A DNA stretch of 12,013 nt from Legionella sp. (GTDB lineage: Bacteria > Pseudomonadota > Gammaproteobacteria > Legionellales > Legionellaceae), in contig DNVL01000120.1 of the NCBI GenBank assembly GCA_003507515.1, positions 1 through 12,013 on the forward strand, read 5' to 3'. Of this stretch, positions 5,963 through 12,013 are shown piece after piece (the stretch's first letter is position 1; every line of letters begins with the position of its first letter). The notes under the pieces are model-generated. The model saw only the letters and a program-made list of their open reading frames with translations. It was not told the DNA's origin and did not search any database. Both the position numbers and the translations under genes were made by a program.

Positions 5963-7081
5963 ATGACATCAGCCCAATTTGCCTTTGACCATGAGAATCA
6001 TCATTATCAATGCTCAGGAAACTGGTCCATTTTAAATCTCGACGCACTTTTAGAGCGCGTCAAATCCAGCGATTTGCCGTGCATGCAAAAACTCACCATC
6101 AGCGGACAACACATTTCTCATTTCGATAGTGCCGGTGCACTCACCCTCATGCAATGCATGGCCGCATTAACCGACCGCGACAATCAAGTAACACTGACTC
6201 ATTTTAGCCCACAACAACACGCGTTGATTGACGTTGTCAATAGTAAACGAGACGCATTGCACTTTGCCCCCCCCTCCCCAGAAAAGCATGGATGGATTTA
6301 TCTGTTGGGCGAAGAAAGCATGTTCAAATTAAGCCAGATGAAAGGACTGGTTGTTTTGGTCGGTGATGTCACAACTCAATTATTTAGGGCTTTTGGCCAA
6401 TGGCGACGTTTTCAATTCCCAAGCATTGCCTCCAACATCAACAGCACTGGCGTCAAAGCACTCCCCATCGTAGGCCTGCTGTCATTCCTTATCGGGATTG
6501 TGCTGGCTTATCAAATGGGCCTGCAATTAGAAGCCTATGGCGCAAACAGCTTTATTGCCTATTTGTCTGGCATGGCCGTTTTTCGCGAATTTGCCCCATT
6601 GATTACCGCGATTATTGTTGCAGGACGGACCAGCTCGGCCTTTACCGCACAATTGGGCAGCATGAAAATCAATGAGGAAATTGATGCCCTCTACACCATG
6701 GGGCTTTCACCCACGGAATTATTGGTCGCACCGAAAATGCTCGGCTTATTGTTCGTCTTCCCACTGCTCATCTTCTGGGCTGATTTATTTGGTCTCCTGG
6801 GCGCCATGCTGATGTCAAAAGCCAAACTAGGCATTGGCTATTATGATTTTCTCACGCGAGTGCAGGACACCGTAGGCTTTAAACAACTGATGTTGGGCCT
6901 TTACAAAGCACCCGCCTTCGCCATCCTGATTGCCTTGGTGGGATGCTATCAAGGTTTCCGCGTCCAATCAAACGCCGATAGCGTCGGCAGTCAAACCACC
7001 AAAAGCGTGGTTCAGGCCTTGTTTTTGATCATTATCACCGACGCCGTTTACTCCATTATCTACAGTTGGAAAGGACTTTAA
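5963..7081 (+). CDS. MlaE-family lipid ABC transporter permease with N-terminal STAS domain
   Basis: This is the permease of an MCE-type lipid transporter in the inner membrane. From the chosen start it is 372 residues. Residues about 3-95 form a STAS domain with DSAGA at 55-59, equivalent to the separate MlaB of E. coli. Residues about 120-372 form the MlaE domain with several membrane helices and the family signature from EFAPLITAI to MGLSPTELLVAPK (209-257). In-frame starts at ATG 5903 and TTG 5879 exist, but none of the three has a good ribosome site. ATG 5963 starts right before the STAS fold and gives a usual family length. It abuts the ATPase gene with no gap. It heads an operon with the ATPase, an MCE protein and an auxiliary lipoprotein. 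Confidence 0.9.
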   Translation: MTSAQFAFDHENHHYQCSGNWSILNLDALLERVKSSDLPCMQKLTISGQHISHFDSAGALTLMQCMAALTDRDNQVTLTHFSPQQHALIDVVNSKRDALHFAPPSPEKHGWIYLLGEESMFKLSQMKGLVVLVGDVTTQLFRAFGQWRRFQFPSIASNINSTGVKALPIVGLLSFLIGIVLAYQMGLQLEAYGANSFIAYLSGMAVFREFAPLITAIIVAGRTSSAFTAQLGSMKINEEIDALYTMGLSPTELLVAPKMLGLLFVFPLLIFWADLFGLLGAMLMSKAKLGIGYYDFLTRVQDTVGFKQLMLGLYKAPAFAILIALVGCYQGFRVQSNADSVGSQTTKSVVQALFLIIITDAVYSIIYSWKGL

Positions 7082-7819
7082 ATGCCCACGCCAGTGATTG
7101 AAATCAAAGGGTTAAAAAATTACCTGGGCGGAAAATGGGTGCACTCGGGCGTCAATTTAACGGTAAACCAAGGCGAAATACTGGCGATTATTGGCGGCAG
7201 TGGCAGTGGGAAAACAACCATTCTACGCAGCATATTGATGCTTTTAAAACCAACGGCTGGGTCCATTCATGTGTTTGGTCAAGACATTGCCAATCTAGAT
7301 GAGCAAGAGGCCAATGCCCTGCGTCGACGTTGGGGGATGCTGTTTCAACACAGCGCGCTGTTTTCAGTCATGAACGTACTGGAAAACATCATGTTTCCCA
7401 TGCAAGAACTCACCACACTCGACCCGTCCTTTATGAAACAATTGGCCTTGCTCAAAATTGCCCTGGTCGGTCTGCCGGTCGATACGGCAAGCCTTTACCC
7501 CTCAGAACTGAGTGTTGGCATGCAACGGCGAGCGGCTGCGGCGCGCGCCATTGCCATGGATCCTGAGCTTCTTTTTCTCGACGAACCCACATCGGGACTT
7601 GACCCACTGAGTGCTAAGCAGTTTGACAAACTCATCGTTTTTTTACGAGATACCTTGAATCTAACCGTTGTCATTATCAGTCATGACATCGACTCCCTTA
7701 AGCGAACCACCGATCGTGTTGCATTTATAGGCGACGGAAAAGTCATCAGTGTGCAACCGATTCACGAATTAATAAAAAATAAACATCCATTGATTGCTGA
7801 TTACTTCAGTAAAATCTAA
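7082..7819 (+). CDS. MlaF-like ABC transporter ATPase
   Basis: This cytoplasmic ATPase of 245 residues powers the MCE lipid transporter. Motifs present are Walker A GGSGSGKT (38-45), Q-loop Gln89, the signature LSVGMQRR (143-150), Walker B LFLDEP (164-169), D-loop SGLDP (171-175) and H-loop His201. The signature normally reads LSGGM in MlaF proteins, so a Val replaces the third-position Gly; the serine and second Gly that contact ATP are kept. ATG 7082 follows the permease stop directly. The C-terminal tail (HPLIADYFSKI) is short, as in other MlaF-like proteins. Orthology to E. coli mlaF is not claimed, because the operon has a PqiC-type lipoprotein instead of MlaC. Confidence 0.92.
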   Translation: MPTPVIEIKGLKNYLGGKWVHSGVNLTVNQGEILAIIGGSGSGKTTILRSILMLLKPTAGSIHVFGQDIANLDEQEANALRRRWGMLFQHSALFSVMNVLENIMFPMQELTTLDPSFMKQLALLKIALVGLPVDTASLYPSELSVGMQRRAAAARAIAMDPELLFLDEPTSGLDPLSAKQFDKLIVFLRDTLNLTVVIISHDIDSLKRTTDRVAFIGDGKVISVQPIHELIKNKHPLIADYFSKI

Positions 7820-7840
7820 ACTAGCAGAAATTATAACAAA

Positions 7841-7856
7841 AGAGGTATGGCACTTG
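7841..7856 (+). promoter_or_regulatory. Ribosome site fixing a TTG start for the MCE protein
   Basis: AGAGG at 7841-7845 lies eight bases before TTG 7854, which yields the family-typical start (L/M)ESKTNYFLVG. An ATG at 7847 is out of frame, and an in-frame ATG at 7794 falls inside the ATPase gene without a ribosome site. TTG initiation probably keeps the MCE subunit at moderate level. Confidence 0.7.
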
Positions 7857-8714
7857 GAATCGAAAACCAACTATTTTCTCGTGGGCGTGATGGTATTGCT
7901 TCTCGCCGCAGGACTTCTGATAACAAGCCTTTGGTTGTCTGTTGGGTTTGATCAAAAAAAATATCTCACCTATACCGTCTACATGCGTGAACCCATCTCA
8001 GGGCTCAATGATGAATCGCCGGTCAAATACAATGGCGTAAAAGTCGGGTATATCAGTCAAATCGAATTAAATAATATTGACCCACAGCAGGTTAAACTAC
8101 AAATCAAAGTAGTCGCCGGCACCCCCATCACCACCAGCACGCAGGCCAGTTTGGTGGCGCAAGGCATTACAGGGACGACTTATTTAGGCTTATCCGCTAA
8201 TTCATCCACGTTTATTCCGTTACAGAAAACAGCCGGTGAACCCTACCCTGTTATCCCCTACAAGCCGTCCTTTTTTTATCAATTGGAAAAAAACATCGAT
8301 GACGTCACGCGGGACATTAACCGCGTTTTCAACCGAGAAAATGCCCAGCTCATCAACCAGTCGCTCGCAAACATAGAAAAAACATCCGCTGTGATTGAGC
8401 AAAACAATGCAAACATCAATAAAAGCCTGCAAGAATTACCGGTGTTAATCCATGCGCTGAAGGACAGCGTACGGCAATTTAACCAGACATCCCATGATAT
8501 CTCGACCGCCGGCGTGTTGGTGTCCGATACCATGCGCGCAGGCAGAAACAGCATTGATAAAATATCGCAACAAGCCATTCCACCGGCTGTTGTGTTGTTA
8601 CGCCGTCTCAATTTAATCGCTGCAAATCTTGAACAAGTCAGTGCCGAGATGCGACAAAATCCGGCCATTATTATCCGTGGCAGTGCGCCACTCAAACCAG
8701 GACCTGGAGAATAA
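7854..8714 (+). CDS. MlaD-family MCE protein
   Basis: This substrate-binding component of the lipid transporter is anchored in the inner membrane and exposed to the periplasm. From the TTG start it is 286 residues: one N-terminal membrane helix (about 8-30), one MCE domain (about 38-120, with GLNDESPVKYNGVKVGYI, PI..STQASLVAQGITGTTYLGL) and a long helical region. The helical region is rich in Asn and Gln and could form the pore-like coiled barrel seen in hexameric MCE proteins. The end (NPAIIIRGSAPLKPGPGE) is the usual close of this subfamily. It lies 34 bases after the ATPase gene, and the lipoprotein gene follows two bases after its stop. Confidence 0.92.
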   Translation: MESKTNYFLVGVMVLLLAAGLLITSLWLSVGFDQKKYLTYTVYMREPISGLNDESPVKYNGVKVGYISQIELNNIDPQQVKLQIKVVAGTPITTSTQASLVAQGITGTTYLGLSANSSTFIPLQKTAGEPYPVIPYKPSFFYQLEKNIDDVTRDINRVFNRENAQLINQSLANIEKTSAVIEQNNANINKSLQELPVLIHALKDSVRQFNQTSHDISTAGVLVSDTMRAGRNSIDKISQQAIPPAVVLLRRLNLIAANLEQVSAEMRQNPAIIIRGSAPLKPGPGE

Positions 8715-8716
8715 AG

Positions 8717-9328
8717 GTGAATCAATTGAAAGGGGTTCTATTGCTCAGTGCCTATTGGCTCCTCACGGCTTGCTCGCCGATTCAGAACGCCGTGAGCAAC
8801 CAATACAAGCTAGAGTCGTTTAGTGCACAAAAAACTGCCGTTAAATCCATGCCACTGTCGTTGTTGGTCTCACAACCTGATGCGACTGCGGGTTATCAAA
8901 CAGAGCAAATGCTTTATACTGACAAAGCGTTTGAGCTCAGTCATTTTGCCCACAGTTCATGGGTCAGCAGCCCCGCCAACATGCTCTATCCGTTGATCGT
9001 GCAAAGTTTGCAACAAACCCATTTTTTCTTTGCCGTTGCATCAGGCCCTGATGTCGATAAAACAGACTATCGCCTAGATACACAGCTGATTGAACTCAAA
9101 CAAGATTTTCTCACCAAACCCAGCATGGTAAAGCTCACTGCAAATGCCGTGCTCACCCACATTCCAGACAATCGCATTGTTGCCTCACACATCATCCAGC
9201 AACAGGTCAGCTGCCCTGAGGATACACCTTACGGCGGGGTCATTGCCGCAAATCGAGCCGCGTTTTCCTTTACGGCGCAGTTAGCCCATTTTGTGGTTAA
9301 GCAAGTACAGCAAGACAACCGTCATTAG
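8717..9328 (+). CDS. ABC-type transport auxiliary lipoprotein (PqiC/YmbA-like)
   Basis: This predicted outer-membrane lipoprotein of 203 residues probably acts with the upstream MCE transporter. The signal peptide ends in a lipobox, LLTAC, with Cys19 as the lipidated residue. Ser at +2 favours transport to the outer membrane. The body shows the PqiC-like pattern: YKLE early, then a SPANMLYPLIVQSLQ segment, a YRLDTQLIELKQDF strand and a C-terminal helix (AANRAAFSFTAQLAHFV). The start is GTG 8717, with GGAG seven bases upstream inside the end of the MCE gene. An auxiliary lipoprotein in place of periplasmic MlaC is a recurring variant of MCE operons. Confidence 0.85.
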   Translation: MNQLKGVLLLSAYWLLTACSPIQNAVSNQYKLESFSAQKTAVKSMPLSLLVSQPDATAGYQTEQMLYTDKAFELSHFAHSSWVSSPANMLYPLIVQSLQQTHFFFAVASGPDVDKTDYRLDTQLIELKQDFLTKPSMVKLTANAVLTHIPDNRIVASHIIQQQVSCPEDTPYGGVIAANRAAFSFTAQLAHFVVKQVQQDNRH

Positions 9329-9348
9329 ATGAATTCCCGCCCACGCGG

Positions 9349-9377
9349 TTGATCTTTGATCACAGGCGCTATATTAT
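9349..9377 (+). promoter_or_regulatory. Sigma-70-type promoter for the orphan membrane protein
   Basis: TTGATC (9349-9354) and TATTAT (9372-9377) are separated by exactly 17 bases. They match the consensus boxes at 4/6 and 5/6 positions. Transcription would begin near 9384, leaving a short leader before ATG 9410. TTGATC repeats at 9356-9361, one base after the first copy. Confidence 0.6.
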
Positions 9378-9409
9378 AGCCAAATCAGAGCCTAAGCTGG
9401 ACCCACACG

Positions 9410-9841
9410 ATGATGTTTTTTGATGAGAACAGGGCATTTTTTACCCCATACGAGTCACCGGAGGAGTTCGGCACTGACCTGGTTTATGTCATCACCGACC
9501 CATTGACATCACTGTGTAATTTTGCACTCCATTTTAGCCAGTTTCTGTTGTGCTCGATACCCTTAACCCTCGGCTTGATGTCGTTCAACATTCCACTGTT
9601 TGTCCTGTTGTCTTTGCCGCTCGCGTTAAGTTTTCTCACCTTCACGGCCCCCCTGATCATTGCATTAGTCGGCCTGGCCTTTGTTGCAGCGCCGGCCGTT
9701 ATTTCATTCAGCTACGCTCTGTATGATGTGGTTGACTTGGTCTTGTCTCCTATCGTAGATATCTTAAGGATCATCACCAACCTGGGTGCAACGCTCACAG
9801 AGCTGCTCCCGACTGAAATGCCTTCTGTTTTTTGCAGTTGA
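9410..9841 (+). CDS. Hydrophobic membrane protein of unknown function
   Basis: I do not recognise a family. The product is 143 residues with an acidic polar N-terminus (about 1-24) and three hydrophobic stretches (about 32-57, 60-78, 79-103). A helix with Asp residues spaced along it follows (about 105-121), then a short polar tail ending in Cys-Ser. There is no signal peptide. A promoter with 17-base spacing lies just upstream, which supports a real gene, although the ribosome site is poor (GCTGGA only). ATG 9413 is an equal alternative start. It stands alone between the MCE operon and pal. Lineage-specific proteins of this type are common in Legionellales; a secreted or effector role would be speculation. 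Confidence 0.65.
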   Translation: MMFFDENRAFFTPYESPEEFGTDLVYVITDPLTSLCNFALHFSQFLLCSIPLTLGLMSFNIPLFVLLSLPLALSFLTFTAPLIIALVGLAFVAAPAVISFSYALYDVVDLVLSPIVDILRIITNLGATLTELLPTEMPSVFCS

Positions 9842-9879
9842 AGCCATAGCGAAAAAATCAAAACGATTATACAATAACC

Positions 9880-9906
9880 CGCGTCACCCACGCGCGATGA
9901 TATAAT
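9880..9906 (+). promoter_or_regulatory. Promoter of pal-cpoB-queE with palindrome at the -35 position
   Basis: A perfect -10 box TATAAT sits at 9901-9906. The expected -35 region carries no good hexamer and instead overlaps a palindrome, CGCGT (9880-9884), CACCC, ACGCG (9890-9894). A poor -35 with an overlapping dyad suggests binding of a regulator, but no regulator is identified. The predicted leader runs about 36 bases to ATG 9949. Confidence 0.55.
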
Positions 9907-9948
9907 CTATATCCTGTGCATTTCAATTCATCATTAAGGAAATAAAGA

Positions 9949-10473
9949 ATGAACATTAAAACCGTTGTTAAATTAGGATTGGTGCTCTCTTGCGCCATTC
10001 TGTTCACAGCCTGCTCCAAAACACCCGGTGGTGCCGATGGCATGGGCGATAATGGTGGACTATCTGCGCATGGACTCGGTGAATCCAGTGGTTTTTCAGG
10101 CCAAGAAGCCGGCGAGATGTATACCACTAAAGCGCCTCACAACCAAATTTACCTCTTTTCTTATGACGACAGCGGGTTAAACAACAAGTACGTGGCTTCC
10201 GCAAACGCACAGGCCGAATACTTGAAATCACATCCTGGCGCACGCGTATTGATAGCCGGCAACACCGACGAACGCGGTAGCCGTGAATACAACGTGGCAC
10301 TGGGTGAACGCCGTGCAAACACAGTGGCCGACATCATGCGGATGGCCGGCGTTGATCGCCAGCAAGTGCGCGTGGTCAGTTATGGCAAAGAACGTCCTGC
10401 GAATTTAGGCCATGATGAAGCCTCTCATGCTCAAAACAGACGTGCTGAATTGACATACGAGTCAACACGATGA
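9949..10473 (+). CDS. pal: Peptidoglycan-associated lipoprotein Pal
   Basis: This outer-membrane lipoprotein of 174 residues binds peptidoglycan and works with the Tol proteins in envelope constriction and stability. The signal peptide ends in FTAC, with Cys22 lipidated. A Gly/Asp-rich linker (about 26-55) leads to an OmpA-like domain (about 62-172). Within it are YLFSYDDSGL (68-77), NTDERGSREYNVALGERR (105-122), with the Asp and Arg that bind diaminopimelate in the family, and SYGKERP (144-150). AAGGA eight bases before ATG 9949 fixes the start. tolB, the usual upstream neighbour, is absent here, and pal has its own promoter. The stop overlaps the cpoB start as ATGA. Confidence 0.96.
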   Translation: MNIKTVVKLGLVLSCAILFTACSKTPGGADGMGDNGGLSAHGLGESSGFSGQEAGEMYTTKAPHNQIYLFSYDDSGLNNKYVASANAQAEYLKSHPGARVLIAGNTDERGSREYNVALGERRANTVADIMRMAGVDRQQVRVVSYGKERPANLGHDEASHAQNRRAELTYESTR

Positions 10474-11333
10474 TCCAACGACTCCTGCTTGCCGCTTGTT
10501 TTTGTGCAGCATTTCTTACCACCAGTGCTTTTTCTGAAGCCGCGGTAGTGGATGAGAGCGAAAACTATGCGCTTCTCGAGGAACAACAGGGGGCCTATGA
10601 GCCTCCTGCTGCTCATGATGGCAGCGATTTCAATAATAGCACGGAAGAACCGGCACTGGCCAAAGATGACCAAGGCACGGATAGTGGTCGCAACGCAGGC
10701 TTGCTCGATAAAATCCAAGGGTTACAACAAGAAATACAAGAGTTGCGCGGGCAATTAGAGGTTCAAGCCCACACGTTAAAATTACTGCAAGAGCAACAGC
10801 TCTCTTTTTATAAAGATTTAGACGCGCGTTTGCGTGATACACCAGGGAAAGGGATTACTACCAACCCAACCGCCACCGATCTGAGCATCGGAACACCACC
10901 GCCTGCACTGCCCGTTATTCAACCCGTGGTAACCCCTGAGCGGAGCAACCCTGCAGATGAGCAAATCAGTTATTTAGCGGCATACGAATTCGTCAAAAAT
11001 AAGCGCTTTGACGAAGGGTTAAACGCCATGCAAACCTTTGTCACACGATACCCCCATGGTGGATACACCGCCAATGCCGAATATTGGCTGGGCGAGCTGT
11101 ATATGATCAAAGCCAACTACCCAGAAGCCATCGCGCATTTTAACATCGTATTGCAAAACTTTCCCTCCTCCAGCAAAAGTGCTGCAAGCCTGCTAAAAGT
11201 AGGCTATGCACTAGCGGCATCTGGAAAAACAGCAGAAGCGCGCTTAACGTTACAGGACGTTATAAAAAAATATCCTGACACGGATACAGCACGGCTCGCA
11301 AACACTAAATTAACCACACTGAAGAATCAATGA
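10470..11333 (+). CDS. cpoB: Tol-Pal associated periplasmic protein CpoB (YbgF)
   Basis: This periplasmic protein of 287 residues coordinates Tol-Pal with peptidoglycan synthesis during division in E. coli. The signal peptide covers about residues 1-24 (cleavage near SAFSEA). An acidic, low-complexity stretch follows (about 28-72), then a coiled coil rich in Leu, Gln and Glu (about 77-120). A Pro/Thr-rich linker leads to a TPR region (about 165-285, with YEFVKNKRFDEGL, AEYWLGELYMIKANYPEAI and LLKVGYALAASGKTAEA). This coil-linker-TPR order is standard, but the acidic insertion before the coil makes the protein longer than the E. coli one. ATG 10470 overlaps the pal stop, and its own stop overlaps the queE start. 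Confidence 0.93.
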   Translation: MIQRLLLAACFCAAFLTTSAFSEAAVVDESENYALLEEQQGAYEPPAAHDGSDFNNSTEEPALAKDDQGTDSGRNAGLLDKIQGLQQEIQELRGQLEVQAHTLKLLQEQQLSFYKDLDARLRDTPGKGITTNPTATDLSIGTPPPALPVIQPVVTPERSNPADEQISYLAAYEFVKNKRFDEGLNAMQTFVTRYPHGGYTANAEYWLGELYMIKANYPEAIAHFNIVLQNFPSSSKSAASLLKVGYALAASGKTAEARLTLQDVIKKYPDTDTARLANTKLTTLKNQ

Positions 11334-11971
11334 GATCACTGCGCATCACCGAAATATTCCATTCATTACAAGGCGAGTCCACCACGGTCGGTTTGCCTAC
11401 GGTTTTTGTTCGCCTGACGGGATGCCCGCTTCGCTGCCAATATTGCGATACAGCCTATGCCTTTAGTGGTGGACAGATGCTAGCGATAGATGCAATCCTA
11501 GCACAAGTCGCCGCCTTTGGCTGTCAACACGTTTGCGTAACCGGCGGTGAACCTTTGGCACAGCCGGGCTGTATCGACTTGCTGAAATCATTGTGTGATG
11601 CAGGACACACTGTATCTATCGAAACCAGTGGCGCCCGCGATATTTCGGCGGTTGATGAGCGTGTCATGGTCGTGATGGATTTAAAAACACCGGACTCCGC
11701 TGAGTGCGACAAAAACAAATGGTCTAACCTGTCTTATCTCAAGGCGGGCGACCAAATTAAATTTGTGCTGTGCAGCCGCAAAGATTATGAATGGGCATGC
11801 GCCATGATGACAGAGCATCAACTAACCGCACGTGCACACATTCTTTTTTCACCCAGCTGGGGACAATTAAATCCTACCACGCTTGCAGACTGGATCATAC
11901 AAGACCGATTGCCGGTTCGATTTCAACTGCAATTGCATAAAATATTATGGCATGACGCGCCAGGACATTAA
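11330..11971 (+). CDS. queE: 7-carboxy-7-deazaguanine synthase QueE
   Basis: This radical SAM enzyme of 213 residues converts 6-carboxy-tetrahydropterin to 7-carboxy-7-deazaguanine, a step towards queuosine in tRNA. The substrate region FHSLQGES (10-17) is followed by the cluster motif CPLRCQYC, with Cys32, Cys36 and Cys39 binding the 4Fe-4S cluster (CX3CX2C). GGEP (72-75) follows, with SIETSG and DLKTP further on. The C-terminus (QLQLHKILWHDAPGH) is typical of the family. The length matches bacterial QueE. ATG 11330 overlaps the cpoB stop as ATGA, so translation is coupled to the envelope genes. queC, a frequent next gene, would lie beyond the window. Confidence 0.95.
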   Translation: MRSLRITEIFHSLQGESTTVGLPTVFVRLTGCPLRCQYCDTAYAFSGGQMLAIDAILAQVAAFGCQHVCVTGGEPLAQPGCIDLLKSLCDAGHTVSIETSGARDISAVDERVMVVMDLKTPDSAECDKNKWSNLSYLKAGDQIKFVLCSRKDYEWACAMMTEHQLTARAHILFSPSWGQLNPTTLADWIIQDRLPVRFQLQLHKILWHDAPGH

Positions 11972-12013
11972 GCCTGGCTAACCTACCTTAAAAATAACGT
12001 TCCCATGGTCATT

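Noticed and set aside
7794..7853. Upstream ATG start for the MCE protein at 7794
   Set aside because: It lies inside the ATPase coding region with no ribosome site, and adds 20 residues before the family-typical start.
9316..9351. CAACCG / CGGTTG inverted repeat after the lipoprotein gene, as a terminator
   Set aside because: The loop is 24 bases and no T tract follows; it also overlaps the promoter at 9349.
11959..11978. Inverted repeat GCCAGG / CCTGGC around the queE stop, as a terminator
   Set aside because: No T tract follows on either strand; it may be a chance or stabilising stem.

Overview
The window reads as chromosomal DNA of a gammaproteobacterium. Evidence for this is a Pal/CpoB/QueE operon, a PilT retraction ATPase with an MSHA-type pilin, and a YqjD-like stress operon. 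It also carries mevalonate-pathway genes (type 2 IPP isomerase and class II HMG-CoA reductase). These are unusual in Gammaproteobacteria but known from Legionella and Coxiella relatives, so a member of the Legionellales is the best guess. That placement is an inference from gene content, not a sequence match.

Layout. Positions 1-849 (+): the 3' end of pilT, then a type IV prepilin, closed by an intrinsic terminator at 864-890. Positions 846-4077 (-): a tightly overlapping operon read right to left, fni (isopentenyl-diphosphate isomerase type 2), mvaA (HMG-CoA reductase) and a GHMP kinase that most resembles phosphomevalonate kinase. Its last gene runs tail to tail into the pilin gene. Positions 4189-4693 (-): a small disordered hydrophilic protein and a CsbD-family protein, separated by two RNA hairpins. 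Positions 4694-4968: a divergent AT-rich control region. Positions 4969-5847 (+): a DUF883/YqjD-like protein, a YqjE-like double-spanning membrane protein and a YqjK-like protein that overlaps it out of frame. The block from about 4080 to 5880 is visibly richer in A+T than its flanks.

Positions 5963-9328 (+) hold a complete MCE lipid-transport operon: a permease with an N-terminal STAS domain, an ATPase, an MlaD-like MCE protein and an auxiliary PqiC-type lipoprotein. It probably moves lipids between the two membranes. Positions 9410-9841 (+) hold a single unrecognised hydrophobic protein with its own good promoter. Positions 9880-11971 (+) hold pal, cpoB and queE, coupled by ATGA overlaps and led by a promoter with a perfect -10 box. 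Two themes dominate: envelope upkeep (MCE transport, Pal/CpoB, YqjD group) and isoprenoid precursor supply. No CRISPR array, tRNA, rRNA, transposase or integrase was seen.
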